NCBI GenBank assembly: GCA_050258095.1
Contig: JBLMYD010000092.1
Location: forward strand, 1-38,022
Source of the DNA: VRUE01 sp050258095
GTDB lineage: Bacteria; Actinomycetota; Thermoleophilia; Solirubrobacterales; 70-9
DNA: 38,022 nt
Reading direction: 5' to 3'
The translations under genes and the position numbers were made by a program. The stretch's first letter is position 1. Every line of letters begins with the position of its first letter. Positions 1 through 7,397 of this stretch are shown piece by piece. Under the pieces are notes generated by a model. It was given only the letters and a program-made list of their open reading frames with translations. It did no database searches and was not told where the DNA came from.

Positions 1-143
1 CGGCCGACGGGATGACCAACCGGGAGATCGCACAGTCCCTGACGGTCACCGCAAAGACCGTCGAGACGCACCTTCGACACGTCTTCCAAAAGCTCGACAT
101 CGCCCGGCGGACCGAGCTGCCAGGTGCGCTCAAGTCCGAGTGA
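1..143 (+). CDS. LuxR-family response regulator, C-terminal end (partial)
   Basis: This is the 3' end of a gene that begins before the window; the frame is read from base 3 to a TGA at 141-143. The 46 visible residues are a LuxR/FixJ-type helix-turn-helix: GMTNREIAQSLTVTAKTVET is the classical recognition-helix region, followed by HLRHVFQKLDIARRTEL. Such domains bind DNA as dimers, usually at the C terminus of a two-component response regulator or a large ATP-dependent (LAL) regulator. The sensor or receiver part lies outside the window, so which of these it is cannot be said. It ends 25 bases before a degraded gene copy that marks the start of the accessory island. Confidence 0.85.
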   Translation, partial: ADGMTNREIAQSLTVTAKTVETHLRHVFQKLDIARRTELPGALKSE

Positions 144-167
144 GCGCGCTTGAGCGCATTCGGACCT

Positions 168-310
168 ACGTGCTCGCTGATTGGCTTGACGTGAAGGCGT
201 TTCCCTTCGCGCTTGATGGTGAAGACGATGCCCCAGACCCTCTTTGTGCCGCTGCATCTCACAGCGGCGTAGACGACGTCTCGGTCTCTGACCGCGTCCA
301 GCAGGTGCCG
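168..310 (-). pseudogene. Relic of a DUF6927-like gene (diverged partial copy of 1085-1459)
   Basis: On the minus strand this stretch translates as a fragment with VVYAAVRCSGTKRVWGIVF and KRLHVKPISEHVGP, clearly the middle of the protein encoded at 1085-1459 (VVYAAVRCKGTQRVWGIVF, KRLHVKPISEHLGP). By eye the two DNA stretches match at about four bases in five over 140 bases, in the same orientation. The relic lacks both ends: no start with the MAWTSGDF part and no CPPRILDLLSD tail. It and the intact copy lie on either side of the TA-like pair at 342-1053, so that pair may have arrived with, or caused, the duplication. Confidence 0.75.
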
Positions 311-329
311 TGACTTGTACAACTAGTGG

Positions 330-335
330 TACTCT
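330..335 (+). promoter_or_regulatory. -10 element TACTCT, leaderless promoter of the 342 gene
   Basis: TACTCT is followed by six bases and then the ATG at 342. No Shine-Dalgarno sequence lies between them. The same spacing is seen at ten other gene starts in this window, which supports a leaderless transcript. No good -35 is seen 17 bases upstream. Confidence 0.55.
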
Positions 336-341
336 TGCGGC

Positions 342-698
342 ATGGCAACAGCCAGAGACAAGAAGCCGGTAGCGCTCGGCACGAGCGAGGCGAGGCGCAG
401 CTTGCCGCAGCTCGTCAAGAAGGCGTCCTCGCGGCGCAAGCCCTCTCCTGACCTGGAGAGCAACGTGGTCCAGATCGCTACGCGGGGTCAGGAGGGATCG
501 GCGTCGCTGGTTCCCACGGTGGACCTGGTCGCCGCCAAGGAGAGGATCGAAGAGTTGGAAGAGGAGTTGGAGAACGCAGGCCTGGCGTTGTTCCTGCAGG
601 AGCGCCTCGCGAAGAGCGAGGGGAAGCGGTTGAGCGCCGGCGATTTCCTCACGGAGATCGGGATGGGGGAGTTCGTTGGGCAGCTCCCCGGAGGCTGA
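342..698 (+). CDS. Putative antitoxin of a TA-like pair
   Basis: A 118-residue, highly charged protein with no hydrophobic segment. The N terminus (LGTSEARRSLPQLVKKA) resembles the start of Phd/YefM-type antitoxins, where such a segment folds to bind operator DNA. A strongly acidic coiled-coil-like helix follows at about residues 65-77 (AKERIEELEEELENAG). The gene overlaps the next one by 23 bases, a layout typical of antitoxin-toxin pairs in which the toxin is translated by coupling. The ATG is supported by a -10 hexamer six bases upstream. The antitoxin role is inferred from layout and the partner's RelE-like look; I do not recognise a precise family. Confidence 0.6.
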   Translation: MATARDKKPVALGTSEARRSLPQLVKKASSRRKPSPDLESNVVQIATRGQEGSASLVPTVDLVAAKERIEELEEELENAGLALFLQERLAKSEGKRLSAGDFLTEIGMGEFVGQLPGG

Positions 699-1053
699 AC
701 GGCACGCGGTCGAAGCTCTGGCGGAGGCGACGGCCGATGCCAACGAGCTCAACGAAGTCCTGAAGCGCGAGGTCGCGCGCATCGTGGTCGAGCTGCACGG
801 CAACCCGCACCACGGCGAGCTGATGGGGGACAAGCCTCCCCGGGTGCTGAAGGGTTGTCGCAAGGTTCGCTTCGACGCGCCTTCTTGGAAAGGCAAGCCT
901 CGCTACCGCTTCGTCTACCGCAATGAGCCCAGCGATGGCGCCCCAGCAACGAGCGTCGTCCTCGCGATCGGCCGCCGCGATCGGATGATCGCCTACGCAA
1001 AGGCCGCCCGGCGCGTCAAGGAGCGGGCGGCCCAGGAAGGCCAATCCGGGTAG
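676..1053 (+). CDS. RelE/ParE-like putative toxin
   Basis: A 125-residue basic protein. After an N-terminal helical part it has a compact beta-rich core: LKGCRKVRFDAPSW, KPRYRFVYRNE, SVVLAIGRRDRMIAYAKAARR. The order (a basic strand, then YRFVYR, then a strand ending in GxR and an AYxxAxxR helix) is that of RelE-superfamily mRNA interferases and their relatives. The first usable start is TTG at 676, inside the end of the upstream gene, so translation is probably coupled to it. A 23-base exact piece of its coding sequence recurs in a relic at 3510-3605, so another copy once existed nearby. The toxin activity is inferred. Confidence 0.6.
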   Translation: MGSSPEAERHAVEALAEATADANELNEVLKREVARIVVELHGNPHHGELMGDKPPRVLKGCRKVRFDAPSWKGKPRYRFVYRNEPSDGAPATSVVLAIGRRDRMIAYAKAARRVKERAAQEGQSG

Positions 1054-1084
1054 AGCCCGCGCCACACGCCTTCAACCCCGAAGC

Positions 1085-1459
1085 TCAATCAGGTGTCCTT
1101 GCCGGACTCCTGCCCCGTCGCTCCCGCTGCCACCGGGCTCGGCAACGAGCGCGCCAGTCGCGTGCCTCCTCGGTGCGGGGGTCGCTGAGCAGGTCGAGGA
1201 TCCTTGGTGGGCAGCGGTCGTCGAACGGGCCCAGGTGCTCGCTGATCGGCTTGACGTGGAGGCGCTTCTTTTCACGCTTGACGATGAAGACGATGCCCCA
1301 GACTCTCTGGGTGCCCTTGCATCTGACGGCGGCGTATACGACGTCTTCGATCTTCACCGCGTCGACCAGCTGCTGCTGTGTGATGTCCTCGCCGAAGATG
1401 AAAGCGACCACCGCTCTCGCGGTCAGCCGTCCCGCGAAGTCTCCACTCGTCCAGGCCAT
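1085..1459 (-). CDS. DUF6927-like small protein
   Basis: About 124 residues starting MAWTSGDFAGR; the ATG at 1459 is preceded by a strong GGAGGAGA ribosome binding site, unlike most neighbours. The pattern MxWT..., then VVYAAVRCKG, WGIVFIVKR and GPFDDRCPPRILDLLSD matches a family of small proteins of unknown function found on plasmids, phages and accessory islands (M-G-W-T at the start, GP...CP..IL.LL at the end), which I believe is DUF6927. The last 35 residues are Arg-rich and low in complexity. It is convergent with the RelE-like gene, and a decayed copy of its middle lies at 168-310. Its role is unknown. Confidence 0.6.
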   Translation of the reverse strand: MAWTSGDFAGRLTARAVVAFIFGEDITQQQLVDAVKIEDVVYAAVRCKGTQRVWGIVFIVKREKKRLHVKPISEHLGPFDDRCPPRILDLLSDPRTEEARDWRARCRARWQRERRGRSPARTPD

Positions 1460-1572
1460 GTCTCCTCCCTCGGTCGTTTCCTCTATAAGGCTCTGGCGAT
1501 CGCGATTCACCCCTGCGGGACGCTCGCAACGGCACAAGGCGACAGCGAGCGATGAAAGCCACCCTTTACTGC

Positions 1573-1578
1573 TACCGT
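1573..1578 (+). promoter_or_regulatory. -10 element TACCGT, leaderless promoter of the AbrB-type antitoxin
   Basis: TACCGT, then AAAGGC, then the ATG at 1585: a six-base gap with no room for a ribosome binding site. This favours the ATG at 1585 over the in-frame ATG 33 bases upstream. Confidence 0.55.
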
Positions 1579-1584
1579 AAAGGC

Positions 1585-1806
1585 ATGCCCAAGATCTCCA
1601 GCAAGCATCAGGTGACCGTCCCCGTCGCCGCTTTGGAGGAGGCTGGACTGCGTGCCGGGGATCAGGTCGTGATCGAGGCCCTTGGGGAGGGTGAGGTGCG
1701 AATCCGTCGCGGTGCCGTGTCCTTCGATAACGCCTTCGGGGCGCTCACCGGCTCCTACCCGCCGGGGTACCTCGAGCGACTCGACGCCGAGGACGAGGCG
1801 CGTTGA
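1585..1806 (+). CDS. vapB: AbrB/MazE-type (SpoVT-AbrB) antitoxin
   Basis: A 73-residue protein with the swapped-hairpin AbrB fold at its N terminus: ISSKHQVTVPVAALEEAGL followed by RAGDQVVIEALGEGEVRIRR. In this family the N-terminal barrel binds the operator as a dimer and the C-terminal tail (here FGALTGSYPPGYLERLDAED) wraps around and blocks the PIN toxin. I chose ATG 1585 because an AbrB domain normally begins a few residues before the K/Q-x-T-V/I-P motif and because a -10 hexamer lies six bases upstream. It overlaps vapC by four bases (TTGA), so the toxin is translationally coupled. Expected autorepression is family knowledge. Confidence 0.85.
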   Translation: MPKISSKHQVTVPVAALEEAGLRAGDQVVIEALGEGEVRIRRGAVSFDNAFGALTGSYPPGYLERLDAEDEAR

Positions 1807-2210
1807 AGCTTGTGCTGGACGCCGATGTCCTGATCGGCGCCCTTGACGGCTCGGACTCCCATCACGCTCAGGCCCGCGAGCTCTTCACCGAGTGGCGGGA
1901 GCAGCAGGCGACGCGACTGATCAGCGTCGTCAACCTCTCGGAGGTGCTGATCGCTCCGGGCTCAGAGCCCGAGCGGCTGCGAGCGGCGCGCGAGGCGATT
2001 GCCGCGCTGGGCGTAGAGGTCCATCGACCGGGGGAGGCGATCGGCGTGCGCGCCGCGCGGCTGCGTGGTCACCATCCGATCAGCCTTCCTGACGCCTATT
2101 GCCTGGCCACCGCCGGGCATACCGGTGGGACGGTGGCGTCCTTCGATCGCAAGGTGCTGCGCGCAGCCGCGGCAGAGCAGCTTCCCGTCGTGGCGACGGC
2201 CGGCACGTAA
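1803..2210 (+). CDS. vapC: VapC-type PIN ribonuclease toxin
   Basis: A 135-residue PIN domain, the usual size for VapC. The acidic active-site set is complete: D6 and D8 (LDADVL), E47 (NLSEVL), D97 (LPDAYCLATA) and D115 (ASFDRK). These residues bind Mg2+/Mn2+ and cleave structured RNA, in known VapCs often tRNA or 23S rRNA. The TTG start overlaps the antitoxin stop. The gene ends four bases from the convergent hypothetical gene at 2215. Nothing appears broken, so the pair is probably a working addiction or stress module. Confidence 0.9.
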   Translation: MKLVLDADVLIGALDGSDSHHAQARELFTEWREQQATRLISVVNLSEVLIAPGSEPERLRAAREAIAALGVEVHRPGEAIGVRAARLRGHHPISLPDAYCLATAGHTGGTVASFDRKVLRAAAAEQLPVVATAGT

Positions 2211-2214
2211 GCGC

Positions 2215-3450
2215 TCAGGCCGCGAGATCGCGGTTGTGCCGCTCGACGTACGCTTCGATGGCCGCGGGGTCGTCGAGATCGACGCCGGCTGCGCTCGCCG
2301 CTGCGAGGAACGACTTGCTCGGTCCCCACGTGGACTCGTCGCCGACCAGGTCGAGCATTTCCTCGCGGAAGTACTCGACAGCCGAAGCGGCTTCCCCGAT
2401 CGCCGCCTTGGGGATTCCCCGGCAACGCCCCGCGTAGCGAACCCAGGCGGGCAGCAACTCGGGCACGGCCCGCTCGAAGAACTCGCGCTCGCGCAGCACC
2501 TTGCGCGGCAGGTAATCGCACATGAACAGCTCGACGACGGTGGGGCTCCAGCGAAGCGGCCTGCCCTCGCCGCCCACGTAGTCGGCGCCGTAGTCGACCG
2601 CCAACCTCGCCAGGTCCGCTGCGTCCTCGCTCTTGCGGAACGGCTCTGCCTCGGGAGACCCGAGGAAGCCGTCGAACGCGGCTTCGCGCTCGTCTTCGGG
2701 AATCTCCTCCGCCTCGAAGCGATCCTCTCCCGGGAGCGTTTTCAGGTGCGCGGCCAGGACGGCGACCTGGGACTCGAAGTCCTCGGCGACCGGCGGGTCC
2801 AGGGTGTGTGCGGTGCGCCAGAGTGCCTCGCGGCAGCGCGCCGCCGCCTCGGCGAGGTCGATCTCCTCCAGCCGCAGCTCACCCGCGCCGTCATCGAGGT
2901 CCGACGCCTTGCCGAGCGCCTCGACCAGGCGCTCGAGGTCGGCACCGGCGATTATGTCCTTGGCGATGCCGCCGAGGTTGTTGTCGACGAGGACGAGCAT
3001 CGCGTAGGGCTCGAGCCCGGGACGCTCGAACTCGAAGATCAGGTTGGCGGCGTCGTCGAAGACGACATCGCGCATCAGCCGCGCACGCACCCCGCGTGCC
3101 GCGCCGAGGCCGTTGCGCCACTCCGGCTCGTGGACATCGGCCTGTGCGAGACGGTCGGCCGCTGTCTCGCACGCCGTGGATATCGCCTCCGAGCCGACGG
3201 AGGCCAGCGCTCGCAGCGCCGCCAGAGCGCTTGCATCTCCCGCCCGCTCGAGCGCCACGACGACGCGCAGGCCGATCTCCTCCTCGGGGTCGGCGTCGAT
3301 CAACGCTCCCGGCCCGAGATCCCAGAGCGAGACGTAAGAGGAGGCGAACAGTTCCGCGTCCAGGGCATCGCGAACCTCGCGTACGGCCTGGCGCGCATCG
3401 CCCGCGATCCCGCGGGCGAGCTCGCCCGCCATCCGATCCTTGCCCGCCAT
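2215..3450 (-). CDS. Conserved hypothetical protein (411 aa)
   Basis: A soluble acidic protein without signal peptide or membrane segment. It looks mostly alpha-helical with many Ala/Glu/Leu stretches. The C-terminal third carries LRWSPTVVELFMCDYLPRKV and PAWVRYAGRCRGIP, which I recall from uncharacterised actinobacterial proteins, some fused to plasmid pRiA4b ORF-3-like domains; I cannot name a function. The ATG at 3450 is supported by TAGCCT seven bases upstream. It is divergent from the SNF2 helicase 181 bases away, with a toxin relic between them, and convergent with vapC. A functional link with the helicase is possible but unproven. Confidence 0.6.
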   Translation of the reverse strand: MAGKDRMAGELARGIAGDARQAVREVRDALDAELFASSYVSLWDLGPGALIDADPEEEIGLRVVVALERAGDASALAALRALASVGSEAISTACETAADRLAQADVHEPEWRNGLGAARGVRARLMRDVVFDDAANLIFEFERPGLEPYAMLVLVDNNLGGIAKDIIAGADLERLVEALGKASDLDDGAGELRLEEIDLAEAAARCREALWRTAHTLDPPVAEDFESQVAVLAAHLKTLPGEDRFEAEEIPEDEREAAFDGFLGSPEAEPFRKSEDAADLARLAVDYGADYVGGEGRPLRWSPTVVELFMCDYLPRKVLREREFFERAVPELLPAWVRYAGRCRGIPKAAIGEAASAVEYFREEMLDLVGDESTWGPSKSFLAAASAAGVDLDDPAAIEAYVERHNRDLAA

Positions 3451-3457
3451 CGGTTGC

Positions 3458-3463
3458 AGGCTA
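3458..3463 (-). promoter_or_regulatory. -10 element TAGCCT for the 411-aa hypothetical gene
   Basis: Read on the minus strand, TAGCCT is followed by seven bases and the ATG at 3450, the leaderless spacing seen at the TA genes. Confidence 0.5.
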
Positions 3464-3509
3464 GCCGCGATTCAAGCGGATTCGATTGGGAGCGCGTTCA
3501 TATTTCGCA

Positions 3510-3605
3510 AATCGCGCGAAGATCTGGTACGAGCGGAAGGACAAGCCCCGCTACCGCTTCGTCTACCGCAACGAGCACGCGGGCGACGGTCGCGATCCTC
3601 GGTCC
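3510..3605 (+). pseudogene. Relic of the RelE-like toxin gene
   Basis: This plus-strand stretch translates as KIWYERKDKPRYRFVYRNE and then, after a one-base shift, ATVAILGP. That matches the core of the toxin at 676-1053 (KGKPRYRFVYRNE...SVVLAIG). Bases 3549-3571 are identical to 901-923. There is no start, no N-terminal half and no tail, so this is a fragment. It sits in the gap between the divergent hypothetical and helicase genes and has the same orientation as the intact toxin gene. Confidence 0.7.
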
Positions 3606-3631
3606 TGTGTCGGCGCTAGCCTGCGCTCTTC

Positions 3632-6600
3632 ATGCCCGGCACGGCCTACGAATTGAGCGAGATCGACCTGTCGGAGGTGAGGGAAGAGGTCGGGTCGAGG
3701 TCGTTCGAACGCGGGCGCGCCTATGCCCGCGCCAACCGGGTCGTCGCCGTCGATTGGGACCCGAGCGAGCTGACGCTGACGGGGACGGTGGTCGGCACCG
3801 CCCCCTACGTGACGACCGCGTATTTCGCCGATGTCGACGGGGGCCTCGCCTTCGACGGCGGGGAGTGCACGTGCCCGGTGGGACACGACTGCAAGCACGC
3901 TGCCGCGCTCGTGATCGCCGTGGTCGAGGGGCGAGTCTCCGTGCCGAATGCCGGCAGCGCCTCGCCGTCTCGCCAGGCCGCGTCCGACGCCCCGCTCTGG
4001 GAGCGGTCCCTGCGGGCGCTGATCGACGCCCCGGCGGCGCCGGCCGGAGAGCGACCGCTGGCGATCGAGCTCTCTCTGCGATCGGGCTACAGCGGGCAGC
4101 AGCTGATGGCGCGGCTGATGCGTCCGGGGGCGCGCGGGGGCTGGGTCAACGGCTCGCTTTCCTGGGGTGGGCTCGACTCGTGGAACGTGCGCGAGGGCCA
4201 GTACCGCTCCGACCACCTGGCGCTGGCCCGCGAGCTCTATGCCGTCTACCGGACCCGCGAGCGGCGTGGGGGCTACTACTACGGCTACGGCGACAGCGGC
4301 GACCGCGCCCTCGACCTGAGCGCCTTCGACAGCCCCCAGCTGTGGTCGCTGCTCGACGAGGCGGCGCGGATCGAGCTGAGGCTCATCCACGACCTGCCGG
4401 AGCTCGGCGAGCTCTCCCCCCACGAGCACGGCGAGCTGCTCGTCGACGTGATCCTGATCCGCGACGGCAAGCGGGGCTCGATCGCGACCCCGGTGCTCCG
4501 CCTCGACGGCGACGAGGAGGCGACGGGACTCGAGCCGCTGCTCTTCCTCGGCTCAAGCGGGCACGGCGTCGTCTGCGCCGAGCGCGACGAGGCAGTCGAG
4601 GGCGCCGAGCGCGACGAGGGCGCCGAGCCACCCGACCTCGAGCGACGGCGACTGCGGCTGGTGCGCCTCGCGAGACCTGCTCCACCGCAGCTGCAGCGGC
4701 TGGTCCTCGACCGGGAGCGGCTCGAGATCCCGGCGTCCGAGCTCGACCGGTTCGCCGTCGAGATCTGGCCCGAGCTGCGCCACGTTGCCACGGTGTCTTC
4801 CTCCGACGGCTCGTTCACGCCACCCGAGATATCCGAGCCCTCACTCGTGCTGCGGGCGAGCTATGGCCCCGGACACGCCCTCGAGCTCGCCTGGGGTTGG
4901 GACTACCGGTTCGGCTCGCAGACGAGGCAGGCGCCGTTCGCGGCCGACCCGGCGGGCCCCGGCTTCCGCGACCGTCGCGCCGAGCGCGCGATCCTCGCCG
5001 AGACCGAGCTCGCCGGGACGGGCCTCGAGCGCCTCGGCCTCCTCGATGCGGCGTTGCGGCCGGCGGAGGCGCCTCCGGCCTCGCTCGCCGGGATCGAGAC
5101 GATGCGCCTGACGACCGAGGTGCTGCCGCGGCTGCGGGAGCACGGAGTCGCCGTCGACGTCGTGGGGGAGCCGGCCGACTACCGCGACGTCGGCGACTCG
5201 CTGACGATCGGCGTCTCGACCGCCGAGATCGCCGGCGAGAGCGACTGGTTCGACCTCGGCGTGACGATAACCGTCGAGGAGCGCGAGCTGCCGTTCGCCG
5301 ACGTCTTCGTCGCCCTGGCCGCCGGCGAGTCGCACCTGCTGCTCGACGACGGCGCCCACCTCTCGCTCGAGGACCCCCGCCTCGAGTCGTTGCGGCAGCT
5401 GATCGTGGAGGCACAGGCGCTCGCCGACTCGCCCGCGGACTCGCTGCGGATCAGCCGCTACCAGGCCGGGCTCTGGGCCGAGCTCGCCGCCCTCGGCGTC
5501 GTCACCGAGCAGGCCGAGGCCTGGCGCCGCCAGGCGGGGGCGCTGCTCGAGCTCGACGAGGTCGTCCGTCACGACCCGCCGGCCGCGCTGGAGGCCGAGC
5601 TGCGCCCCTACCAGCGAGAGGGGTTCGGCTGGCTGGCGTCGCTGTGGGAATTGGGACTCGGCGGCATCCTCGCCGACGACATGGGGCTCGGCAAGACGCT
5701 GCAGACGCTGGCGATGCTCTCCCACGCGCGCGAGCGCGATCCCGGCATCGGCCCGTTCCTGATCGTCGCGCCGACGAGCGTCGTCTCGAGTTGGGTCAGC
5801 GAGGCGGCGAGGTTCACGCCCGAGCTCACGGTCAGCGCGGTCACCGACACGCTGAGGAAGTCCGGCCGCTCGATCGACGAGCTCGCGGCCGCCGACGTGG
5901 TGGTGACGACGTACACGCTGTTCCGGCTCGACGCGGAGGCCTATGGCGAGGTGAAGTGGGCCGGCCTCGTCCTCGACGAGGCGCAGGCCGTCAAGAACCA
6001 CCAGTCGAAGACGTACAAGTGCGTCCGCGAGCTGCCGGCGCCGTTCAAGCTCGCCCTCACCGGAACTCCGATGGAGAACAACCTGACCGAGCTGTGGTCG
6101 CTGCTCTCGATCGCCGCGCCGGGGCTCTTCCCGGACCCGAAGCGGTTCGCCGAGCAGTATGCGCGGCCGATCGAACGCGAGCGCGACGGCGAGCGGCTCG
6201 CGCGCCTGCGGCGCCGGATCAAGCCCCTCGTCAAGCGCCGCACCAAGGAGCTCGTCGCGGCCGACCTGCCGCCGAAGCAGGAGCAGACGCTGGAAGTCGA
6301 CCTCCACCCCCGTCACCGCAAGCTCTACGAGACCCGCTTGCAGCGCGAGCGGCAGAAGATCCTCGGCCTGATCGACGACTTCGACCGCAACCGGTTCACG
6401 ATCCTGCGCTCGATCACGCTCCTGCGCCAGCTCAGCATCGATCCGGGCCTCGTCGACGAGGGTCACGACGACGTTCCCTGCGCGAAGCTCGCCGCGCTGG
6501 TCGAGCAGCTCGGCGAGGTGATCGGCGGCGGACACCGGGCGCTCGTCTTCAGCCAGTTCACGGGCTTCCTGGCCAAGGTCCGCGAGCGCCTCGATCGCGA

Positions 6601-7036
6601 GGGGATCGAGTACTGCTACCTCGACGGGAGCACGCGCAAGCGCGAGCGGGTGATCGAGCGGTTCAAGCAGGGCGCCGACCCGGTCTTCCTGATCAGCCTC
6701 AAGGCGGGCGGCTTCGGCCTCAACCTGACCGAGGCCGACTACTGCTTCCTGCTCGACCCGTGGTGGAATCCGGCAGCCGAGACGCAGGCGATCGACCGTG
6801 CCCACCGGATCGGGCAGACCCGGCCCGTGATCGCCTACCGGATGATCGCCCGCGGGACGATCGAGGAGAAGGTCGTCGCCCTCGCCCGCCGCAAGGCGGA
6901 GCTGTTCAGCGGCGTCATGGACGAAGGCGACCTGTTCGCCGGCAGCCTCACGGCCGACGACATCCGCGGGCTCCTCGACGAGCCGGCGCGCGAGCGTCGC
7001 GGGCGAGCAGACGAGGCGCTCGCCGCGGCGGCGTAG
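3632..7036 (+). CDS. SWIM zinc-finger SNF2-family helicase/translocase
   Basis: A 1134-residue DEAD/H-like ATPase. Near the N terminus is a SWIM zinc finger, CxCx5CxH (C79, C81, C87, H89), which binds nucleic acid or protein. A long middle part is typical of actinobacterial and cyanobacterial SNF2 proteins. The ATPase starts near residue 650: Walker A as MGLGKT (684-689), a DEAQ box at 782-785 (LVLDEAQAVKN), motif III near LALTGTPMENN, then helicase C with SQFTGF, LKAGGFGLNLT and DRAHRIGQ. SNF2 proteins translocate on double-stranded DNA and remodel protein-DNA complexes; bacterial ones act at RNA polymerase, in repair, or in defence islands. The full set of motifs suggests activity. Its neighbours are TA genes, so a defence role is possible but not shown. 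Confidence 0.93.
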   Translation: MPGTAYELSEIDLSEVREEVGSRSFERGRAYARANRVVAVDWDPSELTLTGTVVGTAPYVTTAYFADVDGGLAFDGGECTCPVGHDCKHAAALVIAVVEGRVSVPNAGSASPSRQAASDAPLWERSLRALIDAPAAPAGERPLAIELSLRSGYSGQQLMARLMRPGARGGWVNGSLSWGGLDSWNVREGQYRSDHLALARELYAVYRTRERRGGYYYGYGDSGDRALDLSAFDSPQLWSLLDEAARIELRLIHDLPELGELSPHEHGELLVDVILIRDGKRGSIATPVLRLDGDEEATGLEPLLFLGSSGHGVVCAERDEAVEGAERDEGAEPPDLERRRLRLVRLARPAPPQLQRLVLDRERLEIPASELDRFAVEIWPELRHVATVSSSDGSFTPPEISEPSLVLRASYGPGHALELAWGWDYRFGSQTRQAPFAADPAGPGFRDRRAERAILAETELAGTGLERLGLLDAALRPAEAPPASLAGIETMRLTTEVLPRLREHGVAVDVVGEPADYRDVGDSLTIGVSTAEIAGESDWFDLGVTITVEERELPFADVFVALAAGESHLLLDDGAHLSLEDPRLESLRQLIVEAQALADSPADSLRISRYQAGLWAELAALGVVTEQAEAWRRQAGALLELDEVVRHDPPAALEAELRPYQREGFGWLASLWELGLGGILADDMGLGKTLQTLAMLSHARERDPGIGPFLIVAPTSVVSSWVSEAARFTPELTVSAVTDTLRKSGRSIDELAAADVVVTTYTLFRLDAEAYGEVKWAGLVLDEAQAVKNHQSKTYKCVRELPAPFKLALTGTPMENNLTELWSLLSIAAPGLFPDPKRFAEQYARPIERERDGERLARLRRRIKPLVKRRTKELVAADLPPKQEQTLEVDLHPRHRKLYETRLQRERQKILGLIDDFDRNRFTILRSITLLRQLSIDPGLVDEGHDDVPCAKLAALVEQLGEVIGGGHRALVFSQFTGFLAKVRERLDREGIEYCYLDGSTRKRERVIERFKQGADPVFLISLKAGGFGLNLTEADYCFLLDPWWNPAAETQAIDRAHRIGQTRPVIAYRMIARGTIEEKVVALARRKAELFSGVMDEGDLFAGSLTADDIRGLLDEPARERRGRADEALAAAA

Positions 7037-7082
7037 CTCAGCCCCGGCGACGCTCGAGGCTACATGCACTTCTCGTCCGTCT

Positions 7083-7111
7083 TTGGGTTTGTCGTCCGAG
7101 AGTGCTACCTT
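7083..7111 (+). promoter_or_regulatory. Promoter of the Phd-like/MazF-like pair (-35 TTGGGT, -10 TACCTT)
   Basis: TTGGGT at 7083-7088 and TACCTT at 7106-7111 are separated by 17 bases. Seven bases follow before the ATG at 7119. It is the only leaderless-type site here with a clear -35. Confidence 0.55.
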
Positions 7112-7118
7112 CCTTCTC

Positions 7119-7397
7119 ATGACGCTCACCGCCAAGGTCGTCAGCGGCAACGAGGTCCGGGTCCCCGACCCACAAGCGGGTGAGGTGACCGTGATCTCCC
7201 GCTACGGAAAGGAGCGCGCCATGCTCATCCACCCCGACGACTTCCATCGCCTCGACGAGCTCGACCGGATGCTGGTCGAGGCCGCCGAGCTCGCGCCGCT
7301 CGAGCCGAGTCCGGAGGCTCTCAGCGCCCACATCGAGGAGGGAACGCCGGGCGAGCCGATCACCGACCCGGCGGTGCTCGCCGAGCTGTTCGGCTAA
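7119..7397 (+). CDS. Putative antitoxin (Phd/YefM-like)
   Basis: A 92-residue acidic protein. The N-terminal half (VSGNEVRVPDPQAGEVTVISRYGKERAMLIHPDDF) resembles the Phd/YefM fold, in which an N-terminal domain binds DNA and the sequence turns around a V-x-R-x-G-x-x-x-A-x-L-I pattern. The C-terminal half (HIEEGTPGEPITDPAVLAELFG) is acidic and probably disordered, as expected for a toxin-neutralising tail. ATG 7119 fits the -10 seven bases upstream better than the earlier in-frame GTG-like start. The stop is immediately followed by the TTG start of the next gene, so the two are surely co-transcribed. Confidence 0.7.
   Translation: MTLTAKVVSGNEVRVPDPQAGEVTVISRYGKERAMLIHPDDFHRLDELDRMLVEAAELAPLEPSPEALSAHIEEGTPGEPITDPAVLAELFG

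Noticed and set aside
315..335. TTGTAC as a -35 for the gene at 342
   Set aside because: It lies only nine bases from the -10 candidate, too close for a sigma-70 type promoter.
2065..7122. A 1685-codon plus-strand open frame over vapC, the hypothetical gene and the SNF2 gene
   Set aside because: It is a GC-driven shadow: Arg/Pro/Ala-rich, no domain, and overlaps genes with clear motifs in other frames.
4841..7150. A 769-codon minus-strand open frame opposite the SNF2 ATPase
   Set aside because: Antisense shadow of a high-GC gene; composition is typical of such shadows (Leu/Val/Asp/Glu/Arg-rich without motifs).
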